Shown piece after piece: positions 11,997 through 21,827 of a DNA stretch of 64,000 nt (positions are counted from its first letter, which is position 1; every line of letters begins with the position of its first letter). This stretch comes from Coptis chinensis. Lineage: Eukaryota > Streptophyta > Magnoliopsida > Ranunculales > Ranunculaceae. The DNA is taken from positions 30,280,501 to 30,344,500 of the forward strand of contig CM027377.1 in NCBI GenBank assembly GCA_015680905.1, in the 5' to 3' direction. Below the pieces are notes generated by a model that had not been told where the DNA came from, did not search any database, and was given only the letters and a program-made list of their open reading frames with translations. Position numbers and translations under genes: made by a program.

Positions 11997-12334
11997 AATA
12001 TTTTGAAAATGCACAACAGTGATGATCCAGTCACCCTATTGCGTCGGCCCCATCCAGTCACTATATCAATACGCATAGGTCCAATCCCGGATATAAGCAA
12101 CTGGCGGCGAAACCAAGCAAGTGTCCTTGATAAAGTTATTATTGATGTCCCATCAGACATGACATGAAGATTTATAAGCCAGTAGCAAGAGCTCTTCTCC
12201 CTCACTGCATCTGGGTAGACATTCTTCTGTGCAGCAACCTCCCATACTGAGCGGGCTTCCTCCTTGAGACCTGATTTGTTAAGGAAATCAATAACAGCAT
12301 CAACAAGCCCTCTCTTGCTCTCCCTATCCTCCAT
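11997..12334 (-). pseudogene. Captured PPR-SMR gene fragment, C-terminal piece
   Basis: A minus-strand open stretch of about 112 codons. It matches the C-terminal region of plant pentatricopeptide proteins of the At1g18900/At1g74750 type, which end in a small MutS-related (SMR) domain. Signature blocks are EDRESKRGLVDAVIDFL, SVWEVAAQKNVYPDA, YWLINLHVMSDGT and DIVTGWGRRNRVTGSSL. After GSSL the sequence leaves the family, so the last part of SMR is absent. The host protein would bind organellar RNA. This piece lacks the PPR array and lies with its neighbouring pieces in scrambled order, so it is not functional. Confidence 0.85.
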
Positions 12335-12371
12335 AAACCCTAAACCCTAAACTGCTCTCTTGCTCTCCCTA

Positions 12372-12540
12372 GACTGGGTCTTAACCTTTCTCTTCAGACT
12401 TATACTCTACTCCTTAGCTGTTGTACAGATACACAGTACTTCAATGATATGGGTCAGTGCCGTGAGCTCATGGCAGTTACCACCCATCCTGTGCATGCCT
12501 TTCTGCAGTCCATATAACATCATGATTGCTCTTCATGCAT
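12372..12540 (+). pseudogene. Captured PPR gene fragment, inverted piece
   Basis: Plus-strand pieces of the same PPR gene type. One frame reads SLQTYTLLLSCCTD, followed by MGQCRELMAVTTHPVHAF, which matches the region just before the ESKRG block in the family. A further NIMIALHA block, from a more N-terminal PPR repeat, follows at about 12514-12540. These pieces point opposite to the fragments on either side and are out of their natural order. They give direct evidence of rearrangement after or during capture. Confidence 0.75.
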
Positions 12541-12542
12541 TT

Positions 12543-12717
12543 TCATCCAGGTAATTTGCACGACCATAGCTGTGAATAAGACGATTATAAGTTACCACAT
12601 TAGGGACGGAACCATCTTCAACCATTTCATCAAGTAACCTGTTTATGGCATTGAACTATCTGGCACGTCCTAGGATGCCAACCATCGTTGTGTAACTATG
12701 TTCATCATGCTTAAACC
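12543..12717 (-). pseudogene. Captured PPR gene fragment, repeat-array piece
   Basis: A minus-strand piece covering about one and a half PPR repeats. Blocks are HDEHSYTTMVGILGRAR, FNAINRLLDEM and NVVTYNRLIHSYGRANYLDE, again closest to the At1g18900-type proteins. One in-frame TAG interrupts the helix pair after GRAR. In the intact family this region lies upstream of both neighbouring pieces, so the order here (C-terminal, middle inverted, N-terminal) is scrambled. Confidence 0.8.
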
Positions 12718-12887
12718 CAGGTTGACGTTTGAGATGTTATGTTATGTAACAGGGAATAAATGTTTGGAAGATGAGAGTTTTGTGTAAAATAACGGATTTT
12801 TATGTGTGTTGGTTCATCTTAGACATGTTATTCAGTATTTATACCGATTAATTTGTATCAAAGGGTGAAACTTTGAGCGATTTCTAA

Positions 12888-13690
12888 CGGCCTGTAGCAG
12901 CATTTGGTCTGGAAGTGTTCGTATGGTGTGGAATATCAAACTGTGTCTTTGGACAGTTACTTTCCCCGCCAACACAAGGGCGCATCCCAGTCGTTACTTA
13001 AAATGCCCATATATATTGTTCAGGTGCTATGTTTGTTGTAGTTTAGTCTCTTTTGTGTGCTCCTTTCGAAGCTTACTTTAGTGCTTCCCATTTGAAACGC
13101 ACTCAGTTGCTAGCTCATGGTGCCTGACTCTAATACTCTTGCAATATCTAAGGAGGCTCGCCTTTCAAAAAGCCTGTTTGTGTTCATGACATGCTTACAT
13201 ATGTCTGCTTATGTCTTGCAAATATTATTGTATTGTTTTTAAGAATATTATCAATAAGATGAATTTGCCTGGTTAAAGTAGGAATCGGCTCCACCATGTG
13301 CTGGATGAATATCACTTCTTTCACCTTAGTTCTACCTATTTAGAATAGGAGTCAAAGACTTTCACTGTTGAACTACTGTGTGAGGGTTAGCCAGGCACTT
13401 AGATTTACACGCAACCTAACTTGATAAAAAAAACTAATTTGGTTAATTATCTCTACATCACATTAACTAGGGAACCTTGAATTGTTGTTTGGGAATATGT
13501 ATTACCCGAAATAGGACCAAATTTGAGCATGCTGCAATACAAGGTGTTTATAATCATGCCCGACATCATGTCAAGGCAGTCGCTGAAGCCTACAATTCCC
13601 CAGCCAAGAACTCCATTTCCATAAGAACCCACATATAACAATATTGAGTATGCCCACACTCAGCAGCCTCTATATAGCATCAACCCCAAA
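12888..13690. repeat. Helitron-associated block X, copy 2
   Basis: Second direct copy of the block at 7186-8030, followed here by the promoter of the small gene at 14326 instead of the RPA-like gene. Sequence identity is patchy but collinear across the whole 800 bp. The tail (from about 13560) is present a third time at 18985-19110. No credible gene lies within it. Confidence 0.6.
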
Positions 13691-14058
13691 ATTATTTGCG
13701 ATAGAGCCTTTAGCAGCTTTGATAACCAAAATGGGTACAACTGGAAGCAGTCGTTTGAGACCACAACCGTTTCAACACTGAAAAAATAAGAACATTCGGC
13801 AAAAAAACACACCCTGCCGAACGGCACTGCCACGTGTTCAAATAGATCACGTTTCTAAACTGCAACATACAACAAACTGAATGACCTGTTATTTAATCCT
13901 TCAATTATGCTATGAACTAAATGAGGGATTTACGCCAAAAAAAACGTGTGACTTCAAAGCACATTAATACCCATAACTAAAACACGTTAGTAATTAAGTC
14001 AATTATAACTTAATTAACATTAGGTTTCACTTTTCGGTTCCACGTTAAGCTCTGACTC

Positions 14059-14067
14059 TATATAAAT
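14059..14067 (+). promoter_or_regulatory. TATA box of the small Helitron gene, copy 1
   Basis: TATATAAAT, about 270 bp before the start codon of the small gene. The downstream sequence looks like a leader of about 70 nt followed by a canonical intron (14135-14323, GTATGT...TTTTTTAG). The equivalent site in copy 2 (19470-19478) reads GATATAAAT. Confidence 0.5.
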
Positions 14068-14325
14068 CATTTTCAACCAAATGAACAACAAAATTTGTTA
14101 AAAAGTTTCCCTTTTCTTTCCCCTTTTCATTGTGGTATGTTTGTATCTATTTTAAAATATTTCTTTTTAAATAGTTTTATTTTTTTCTTCTATTATTAAC
14201 CCGATTAATCATAATAAACTATCATTATTACAACTGCTACTAATCTATACTTTTTTCCGATGGAATTATTCCTACCTCATTCCTCTCAAATATTTTGATT
14301 GAATTAATATTTTTCTTTTTTAGGA

Positions 14326-14568
14326 ATGGATAATCTGCCAATCATAGCTCCAAATACATGCAAGCCATCATCAACATCCTCTGAAGACAAATTCACCATT
14401 TATAAGGCCCATAACACCTCAATTATTACAAATCTAAAAGCAGTGAAATATGTTTTCGACTACATCTACAAGTCGCACATGAAAATAAAGATCTCGGTTG
14501 GGGAGAAGCCAATCGCAAAAAATAACGATATAGAACATGACTCAAATTCCATGGACGACATCAATTAA
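14326..14568 (+). CDS. Small Helitron-borne gene, copy 1 (80 aa, unknown)
   Basis: An 80-codon frame beginning MDNLPII that starts three bases after a well-formed 3' splice site, so the leader appears to be spliced. The N-terminal 25 residues are Ser/Thr/Pro-rich. The middle (KFTIYKAHN to YKSHMKIK) is compact and mixed, and the C-terminus is acidic and Asn-rich. I recognise no family. The same promoter, intron and frame recur at 19757-19969. Between copies nearly all codon differences change the amino acid, so selection on the protein is not supported. It could be a captured exon or a decayed Helitron gene. Confidence 0.45.
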   Translation: MDNLPIIAPNTCKPSSTSSEDKFTIYKAHNTSIITNLKAVKYVFDYIYKSHMKIKISVGEKPIAKNNDIEHDSNSMDDIN

Positions 14569-14927
14569 TTTGTAACACATCACGAGTGAAACTCAATCAT
14601 CACTTGCCACTATCTTACCTTCAACAAACAAATTGAAACTGTCGAGTTTTCTTATTACCATTATTTCCCCTTATAGTCAAATTTATACATTATTTATCTA
14701 CTCCTAAATGCTTTCAATGCCTTGGAAAAATATTTAGTAAATAAAGTTACCCCAAATTGCATCCCCAATTAAGTGTTTTTTTGGGCTGATTACACTTCCC
14801 ATGTTGCCTACATTTCAAAAAAAAACGATCAAACTACAAATAATATATGCGTTAGTTTATATTATATAAAATCGACTTTGTGCATCTACTGAATATCGAC
14901 CATATTCAAACTAGGCAATGCATTGTT

Positions 14928-14930
<3 letters not shown>

Positions 14931-14963
<33 letters not shown>
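14931..14963. repeat. AT dinucleotide repeat
   Basis: A pure (AT)n microsatellite of about 33 bp near the 3' end of Helitron 1. Helitron 2 has a shorter version at about 20363-20382. Confidence 0.8.
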
Positions 14964-14965
<2 letters not shown>

Positions 14966-15102
14966 AAGTCGAGCCTATAACTAATCACGATGTGTATACT
15001 AAACAAACTAAAAAAAAAAACATTTGCAACTATATAATAAGGTAACAAAAACTACAAAAAGTATGGATGGTTAATACACCTAATAATATTAATTTATACA
15101 CT

Positions 15103-15130
15103 CCGTGCCGAAGGCACGGGCACTCACTAG
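15103..15130 (+). terminator. Helitron 1 3'-terminal hairpin and CTAG end
   Basis: Perfect hairpin CCGTGCC-GAA-GGCACGG, then GCACTCACTAG. Helitrons typically end with a GC-rich hairpin about 10 nt before CTRR. This structure is thought to signal the end of rolling-circle transfer. Helitron 2 has the same motif at 20520-20547 with one stem mismatch. Confidence 0.85.
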
Positions 15131-15523
15131 TCTAATATAACAAGGGAGGGAAGTTTTATGACCAACGCCTGGGATTTGTTTTAAGAGGGTATAAATCGAG
15201 GGTCCCCAATGCGCCACAGTATGAGAGAGGTTAGAAACTTAATTAATTAGCGGTCTTAATTATTCAACCACATTAAACAAAAAAAAACCCTTCGTTTCTA
15301 TTTTCCCTAAACTTACGTCTCCCTCTCAACTCTCCACTTTACGCCTCCCCATTTTTATTTAATCTGTAAAGGTTTATCTCATTTTGAACAAGTTCATTCT
15401 TGCTGGGGAGCTCCAAGAAACAAGCAAAGAAGGTATGATATACATTAAAATAAATTAACTTTATGTGTCTAATATCGGTATTGCCTATGAATAACCTGTA
15501 AGAGGCCTTCATAATGAATTTAC

Positions 15524-15838
15524 TCATGCTTCATCCTTTGGAGTTGAATCACTCTTATCCCATCGGTGCTTCAATCTATCCCAACTTTCTTCTCGCTGTT
15601 TTATCTCTCTTCCTATTCCCACCGAGCCTCGGATCAATTGCTTTGGTCCAGTATCCCAGCAAGCCATCCTTCTTTCCATGCCCTGCAAACTTGATGGCTT
15701 AATCCTTCCCTGCGCATGCCTTCCATCCCGACTTTGATATATTCCTCTGTGAAGACCTGGAAAAGTCTTCTTTTCTTTTTCGCCGGTTCCAGAAACAAAA
15801 TCAACTAGAATGCCTTTAACATAGGGAGGCTGCTCCAA
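15524..15838 (-). pseudogene. Unrecognised 104-codon open stretch, possible captured fragment
   Basis: An uninterrupted minus-strand frame that is strongly basic and charged (EKEKKTFPGLHRG, GREIKQREESWDRLKHRWDK). It lies directly before the GST pseudogene in a region where gene capture is evident. The length and composition are better than for most chance frames in this AT-rich DNA, but I recognise no family. The opposite strand also holds a 62-codon frame. It may be a captured exon or chance. Confidence 0.25.
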
Positions 15839-16553
15839 TCAATTTGTTGGGTCAACATTGAATCTATTGATATAATCCAGTAAGTTACTTATAAAAATTA
15901 CCCTGCTTTGTTCTTTTCTAATGGAAGAGGATAAGTTCTGACAGTGACATATATTTACAGGTACATAGAGAGAATTAGGATACTCTCTTCAGGTTTTGAA
16001 AGTGACATGGATAGTAACTGAGAAGTAGAAAAATGGATGCACAAGATATAGGGATGGAATTCCAAGATATTCACTCTCTCCCACATCGAAAAAAGTACGT
16101 GTATTTTTTTCTAAATTCCTAAGACGGGTGGTGATTGCTCGGATGGCCGAGTCACCAGATTTAGCAAGTGTCTATCATTTAAAGCTGAAAGACGCATATG
16201 AGGACCCGGATGCTTTGAAGGAAAGTGAGGAACAGCTGGTCCAACTTCTTGGCGAAGTGGAGTTGCAACTAAATGAAACTTACTATCTGGTAGGAGACGA
16301 GTTCAGTATGGTAGATGTCATGTTAATTCCACTACTGGCACTCATAGAACTCTTGGGTCTGGAAGTTGACTACATTGTAAACAGACCCAAAATTGCTGAG
16401 TACTGGCTATTGGTCAAGCAAAGGCCCAGTTATAAAGCATTAATAGGGAAGTATTTCTCAGGATGGAGAAAATATAAAACACTGTTAAAGACTTGGTGGT
16501 TTGTCTCTATCAGAAGCCTGCTAAAAGAAATATTAACATGGATAACAAATTGA
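15838..16553 (+). pseudogene. TCHQD-type glutathione S-transferase pseudogene
   Basis: A fragment of the plant GST class named after tetrachlorohydroquinone dehalogenase (TCHQD). A short 5' piece encodes the end of the thioredoxin fold (ESIDIIQ). An intron (about 15879-15960, GTAAG...TTTACAG) separates it from YIERI and the helical C-terminal domain. The long open part 16128-16553 carries VVIARMAESPDLASVYHLKL, LLGEVELQLNETYYLVGDEF, DVMLIPLLALIELL and KQRPSYKALIGKYF. The glutathione-binding N-terminal half is absent. A TGA precedes EVEKWMHKI, a CAG-to-TAG stop follows it, and a frameshift lies near 16085. The family would join glutathione to electrophiles in the cytosol; this copy cannot. Confidence 0.85.
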
Positions 16554-17416
16554 AGAGAAGAGGACGGGAGCAAAAAGTGAAAAATAAATTGTATTTTTGT
16601 AGTTGTATACTTGAAGGTATATGGAAGGTGGTTATATTGATGCCGAGGAGCATAAGATTGATTTGAGAAAAAGTCAACCGGTATAAAACTGTGGATAGGT
16701 TAGTATACAAATGATAGTTTGTTTCGCAAGAATCTGTGTTTCTGATGATTCTGTTTCATTCATTTTATTTTAAATATGTGGGACAATAATCATGGCCTGC
16801 AACTTTTAAGTATATTCAGTTGTATATGAAGATTTCCCAGTTGATCTGTTTGGAGCTTCTATAACGGAATGCTTCAATCAAGAGCGTCCCCCGGAGCTCT
16901 TAGAGAAGAAAAAAATGGTGAGTTCAACTTCACAAGTTAAATTTGAGTTTGTGGTGAACAGAAATGTTTGATCATTTATAAGATTTGGCCATCGTTTAAT
17001 TGGTTGAGAAGTAAAATAGTGATATTTCCTATATTTATTTAATATGCGGATGCTGTAGGTATTGGCAAGCAAATGACTATATATAGGTAGTTTAGATGGA
17101 TTTATACACTTTTTCTACTAGATCTTCTACATTGCTCCAATGTCAGGTGCAAGTGAGAATAAAAAAATGTTACAAAAAATGAAAAGCCGACTTCGTAAGT
17201 GCTGTTATGGTTTATGGCTATAAAGGAAGGTTGTGATTTGCCAGGATCAACAGGATTTTGCCTACATTGTTTTATTTGGAAGCATGTATGGATAAGTTGA
17301 TGTTTTATTTTGCCTCAAACATAACTCGAGTTACAAAAACAATTCTACTATCCAATCTATGTAGCAGGAGCCAGTATCTTCCAATGTGATAATACTATAA
17401 TAATAGCATTATTTGT
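16554..17416 (+). other. Intergenic AT-rich DNA after the GST fragment; no gene seen
   Basis: No reading frame or RNA gene stands out. The sequence may include the former 3' UTR of the GST gene, but nothing in it allows a boundary to be set. Confidence 0.35.
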
Positions 17417-18243
17417 TCGTGTTAAATTATGCATGCCGGCTATCCCTAACGTGGAAACCTGCTTATGCTGAAAATATGGACACCCCAAAATGCTTTCCTT
17501 ATGGCTTGATTAGTGTGAGTAGCTTAAGTTGTCGCAATGTGCCCTTCCCTCTCCCTTTGCTTAGCTAGCTTTATGTTGACGGTTGCCCCATCCGCTTTTA
17601 TGCAACAGGTGTCAAACTACACTTCCTCCAAGATTGAAGTTTCGCTCCAGAAAATGCTCTTTAGGAAAAGCCATTGGAACCGAGTATAATTGCCACTATA
17701 TATAAGGACTAAGAGCCTTGTGGAACTTCTTCACATCCCCTAGCCGAGAAGAAAGGCTTTCTTTGTCTGCTTGATCTACTACGGATGCCCATGAAAGAGA
17801 TTCATTCCCCGGTGGATTGATTTGGCTATTGCTTTTCAGCCTCTTTGGGCTTTGGAACATTCATTTACTACATTCTCCTCCCACCGCCATCTTGACAACA
17901 GGTGGCTTATGGCACGGGCTAGCTCATGAAGAAGTCGAATCGGAGTTGTCGAATCGGATCTCCTCGAGCACTATTCACTGACCTTCCTTCGCCCGGGTAT
18001 GGTGGCGAGTTCTTTGCCTTTTCTTGAAGCTTTGAATTGTTGTTTGGGAATATGTAATACCCCAAATAGGCCCAACCGTGGGTTATGTAAATTTCATGCA
18101 GTCGATAAGGTTAGTAAATTCTGTCTTTTTGAAATATATCTGAGTTTTCTTTTCTGAGTTTGAGAATTTCTTATTCCTTTTTTTCTTTCTACTTTAATTT
18201 GGTTCTCCATTTGTGTATCCGAGTACATGTGGGTTTGTTTTGT
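17417..18243. repeat. Helitron-associated block Y, copy 2
   Basis: Direct repeat of 11612-11992 with an extra central part of about 450 bp (about 17490-17960) that copy 1 lacks. Outer parts match closely, for example TTTGAATTGTTGTTTGGGAA and GAGTTTGAGAATTTCTTATT. No gene is recognised. Confidence 0.6.
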
Positions 18244-18645
18244 TGTTAGTAATTTATTTTGGTGTAGGCAAAATGAGACACCCTACTAGCGTTGTTTTGG
18301 CGAAAACAAATAGGGATATTATTAGTATATCTTTGGGTATTCATTTTACTCTGTAAATTCAACATCGTGTGTTTTTAAAATTTGTGATGAAGTAAAATGT
18401 ACTACACAAGTTGGTAATAGCTTTCTTCATTGATTGGCCGGTGGTAATGCGTATCTCTTTCCCTAATTTTTAATATTAAAAGTAAGAAAAATGATTTGCT
18501 TGCATTCTAGGACTTGAACTCAATAGAACTTGGTTGTATTATATTATTGGCTATATACAGTTTACAGAGATACAAAGTTAACTTTATGGGAATAAATTAG
18601 TTGTTTTGATCATAGTAGATTTGGATATGTTTTTTTATTGCGTAA

Positions 18646-18687
<42 letters not shown>

Positions 18688-18984
18688 TTATATATATAAT
18701 TATATATATATATTGAGTCCATTCTTTGTTTGGACTGGTCCATTCTTAACTCATATAATGGTAGGGGATTTCATCAAGAGGATAATGACCAGATGATGTT
18801 GTATCAGTGTTTAGTGTGGGAATGTAGATATCTATCTGTTTGCTTAAGTTTGGATTTTTTTTTTGAGTTGTTCTTTAAGGACTAGATATTGTTCAATGAA
18901 GTGTGAAAGAAAATAGTTTGGTCTGGACATGCAAGTGCTTTAAAAATAAGTAAGTACTTTGCACTCTATACTGGTTTGGAGGCA
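18244..18984. other. AT-rich spacer with AT microsatellite
   Basis: Contains an imperfect (AT)n tract at 18649-18713 and no believable gene. This is the sequence that follows block Y copy 2 where copy 1 has the PPR pieces. Confidence 0.4.
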
Positions 18985-19110
18985 TCTTAGTGCAAACATA
19001 CAATTCCCCAGCCAAGAACTCCACTTCCATAACAACCCACATATAGCAATATTGAGTGTGCCCACACTCAGTAGACTTTATATAGCAGCAACCTCAAAAT
19101 TATCTGCGAT
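18985..19110. repeat. Helitron-associated block X, partial copy 3
   Basis: Matches the tail of block X copy 2 (13590-13690), including CCCCAGCCAAGAACTCCA and CATAGCAATATTGAGTGTGCC-like strings. It runs without a gap into the promoter of the second small gene, as copy 2 does. Confidence 0.55.
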
Positions 19111-19756
19111 AGAGCCTTCAACAGCTTCGATAACCAAAATGGGTACAATTGGAATCAGTCAATTGAGAGCACAACCATTTCGACACTGAAAAAATAAGAA
19201 AATTCGACAAAAAAACACACACTGCCTAATGCCACTACCAGGTGGTTGCAAACAGATCACGCTTCTAAACTGCAGAGTACAGTGAACTGAATGACCTGTT
19301 ATTTAATGCTTCCATTATGCTATGAACAAAATGAGGGTTTAACGCCAAAAAAAAACGTGTAACTTCAAAGCACGTTAATACCCATAACTAAAACTCATTA
19401 GTAATTAAGTCAATTATAACTTATTTAACACTGGGTTTCACTTTTAGGTTCCACGTTAAGCTCTAACTCGATATAAATCATTTTCAACCAGATGAACAGC
19501 AAAATTTGTTAAAAAGTTTCCCTTTCCCTTCTCCTTCCCCTCTTCATTGTGGTATGTTTGTATGTATTTTAAATTCTTTATTTCTAAATAGTTTTATTTT
19601 TTTATTTTATTTTTTTCCCTCTATTATTAACCCGATTAATCATACTAACCTATCATTACTGCAACTGCTACTAATCTATACTTTTGTCCGATGGAATTAT
19701 TCCTACCTCATTCCTCTCAAATATGTTGATTGAATCAATATTTTTCTTTTTCAGGA

Positions 19757-19969
19757 ATGGATAATCTGCCAATCATAACTCCAAATACAAGCAAGTCACC
19801 ATCAACATCTTCTGAAGACAAATTCACCATTTATAAGGTCCATAGCACCTCAATTATTACAAATCTAAAAGTAGTGAATTATATTTTCGACAACATCTAC
19901 AAGTCGCACATGAAAATAAAGGTCTCGGTTGGGGAGAAGCCAATCGCAAAAAATGATGATATAGAATAG
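19757..19969 (+). pseudogene. Small Helitron-borne gene, copy 2 (70 aa, truncated)
   Basis: Second copy of the gene at 14326-14568, in the same promoter and leader-intron setting (acceptor TTTTTCAG just upstream). The protein begins MDNLPIITPNT and is collinear with copy 1 up to NDDIE. There a CAT codon has become TAG, removing the last nine codons, although the downstream bases still match. An in-frame ATG at 19730 lies inside the presumed intron, so 19757 is preferred as start. Differences from copy 1 are about a dozen replacements against two silent changes. Function is unknown. Confidence 0.5.
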
Positions 19970-20519
19970 GACTCAAATTCCATGGACGACATAAATTAAT
20001 TTGTAATACATCACGAGTTAAACTCGATCATCACTTGCCACTATCTTACCTTCAACAAACAAATTGAAACTGTCGAGTTTTCTTATTACCATTATTTCCC
20101 CTGATAGTCAAATTTATGTATTATTTATCTACTTCTAAATGCTTTCAATGCCTTGGTGAAATATTTAGTAAATAAAGTTACCCCAAACTGCATCCCTAAT
20201 TAAGTGTTTTTTTGGGCTGATTACACTTTCCATGTTGCCTACATTTTAAAAAAATAATCAAACTACAAATAATGTATGCGTTAGTTTATATTACATAGAA
20301 TCGACTTTGTGCATTTACTAAATATCGAGCATATTCAAACCAGGCGACACATTGTTAACATGTATATATATATATATATATACAAAATCAAGCCTATAAC
20401 TAATCATGATACGTATACTAAACATACAAAAAAAAATTACAACTATATAATAAGGTAACAAAAAGTACAATAAGTATTTCGGAGATGTTAATACACCTAA
20501 TAATAATAATTTATATACT

Positions 20520-20547
20520 CCGTGCCGAAGGAACGGGCACTCACTAG
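20520..20547 (+). terminator. Helitron 2 3'-terminal hairpin and CTAG end
   Basis: Same layout as at 15103-15130. One C-to-A change weakens the stem (GGAACGG instead of GGCACGG). The CTAG end is followed by T and then a TA-rich host sequence. Confidence 0.75.
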
Positions 20548-20599
20548 TATATATATATATATATTACAATGACTTGTTTAGCATATATATTACATTATG

Positions 20600-21430
20600 A
20601 GTGGTTTAATATTGCCTAATACCATCTCTATACATATAAGTGGTATATCTTTGCCTGTTAACATATTCATATCTATCAATGGACTGTATTTGCATGTTGG
20701 CATATATATATATATATATATTAAGTTGTACACATAGTAATCGCGATCTTTGGCTACAGTGGCCATAACTTTAGCTACGGTTGTCTGACTCACACATGTG
20801 ACTTCAATTCAGAAAGATCTCGACAGCGCGCACACTGTCACCACCCAACTACGCTCCGTGGTAGCCATTTATGAGGTTAAAATCCATTGTTTTCCCTTCC
20901 AAATTCATCATTTTAGAAAATTGTCTTGTTTAATAAGTTAATTTTATCATAAAAAATGAGAACACTCCAACGAAGGTTAAAATCTGAGTTGGGTAAGTTA
21001 TTTCTAAACCCTTCGAAATGAAGTTGCTCTCTATATGACATTCGCAATCTCACTGAGTATTGACGAAGTCAATTTATTATGCAAAACACGAGTAGTATAT
21101 TAGTCTATATATAATACATTGCCTGTTTAGTTTTTACGTATATATTACGTTTTTGCCTATCAGTATATACGTATGAGTAATATATAGATATGTATGAGTA
21201 GTTTCAATTTGCATATTAGCGTAGATATACGTATACATAATATATATTTGTCTATTAGCCTCCATATACGTATTACTGATGTGTATTTGCTTGTTCGTAT
21301 AGAAATATTTATAGATGATATATCTTTGCCTATTAGTAATTATATATGTCTAAGTAGAATATCTTCACATGCTACAGTCTCTAGTTACATCTGAGTATAT
21401 TATCTTTGCATGATTAGATTGTATATGCAT
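20600..21430. repeat. Degenerate minisatellite, about 39-bp period
   Basis: A recurring TTGCCTATTAG-like core appears near 20612, 20652, 20690, 21119, 21153, 21209, 21249, 21288, 21327 and 21407, mostly 38-40 bp apart, separated by TATACGTAT-like AT-rich linkers. A non-repeat segment (about 20745-21110) interrupts the array. The ORFs it contains are products of the repeat and not genes. Confidence 0.6.
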
Positions 21431-21827
21431 ATTTAATAATTTTAATTAAATAAAAAAATAATAATAATAATTAGGACCGTGAATAAATTTTAATAATAAT
21501 AATAATAATATTAATATTTTGCGGCTTTATCCTATGCATAAATTTTAAATAACTTTAAAAAAAAATCACATAATTTTAAACATATTTCAACGGTGTCTAG
21601 CAAACTTAAAAGATTGAGGTTACTTAATTAGAACCGTGTTTGCACAGAAAACCTCCCTCATATCTTTCTTGTGACCTAGCTGTTGGTTTATGTACACATA
21701 TTCCTAGTTTCACTGCTACGTTAGTAGTAGCTTAGGCCTATGTTGTTCACTTCTAATGATTCAGAAAATAATAAAATTCAAGTAATAATAAGTTCATTTT
21801 GTGCATCAAATCTAATTTTATGTTTGC

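Larger units (their letters stand above)
7150..15130 (+). mobile_element. Helitron 1 (3' end firm, 5' end unresolved)
   Basis: The 3' terminus is canonical. A 7-bp stem (CCGTGCC, 15103-15109, with GGCACGG, 15113-15119) and a 3-base loop are followed 7 nt later by CTAG (15127-15130) and then a host T. Upstream cargo includes the RPA70-like gene, scrambled PPR fragments and the small gene. No RepHel helicase is visible, so the element is non-autonomous. The 5' end is not proven. It may lie near 7150, where the Copia LTR ends and a TCTCTAC start occurs, or further right, since blocks X and Y suggest that several Helitrons have recombined. Confidence 0.6.
15131..20547 (+). mobile_element. Helitron 2 (3' end firm, 5' end unresolved)
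   Basis: The 3' terminus repeats the Helitron 1 end: CCGTGCC-GAA-GGAACGG with one stem mismatch, then GCACTCACTAG and T. About 1.4 kb before the end is homologous to Helitron 1. Cargo may include the GST pseudogene. A TC directly follows the Helitron 1 CTAG (15131), so a head-to-tail start there is possible. It is preceded by G rather than the usual A and cannot be proven. Confidence 0.55.

Noticed and set aside
12333..12352. Possible interstitial telomere
   Set aside because: Only about two and a half CCCTAAA units; too short to be a telomeric array and similar to common plant promoter motifs.
18959..19189. 76-codon frame
   Set aside because: Covers the tail of block X and part of the small-gene promoter; chance frame in non-coding repeat DNA.
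20590..21394. Frames rich in Ile/Tyr on both strands
   Set aside because: They are translations of the 39-bp minisatellite and TA tracts.
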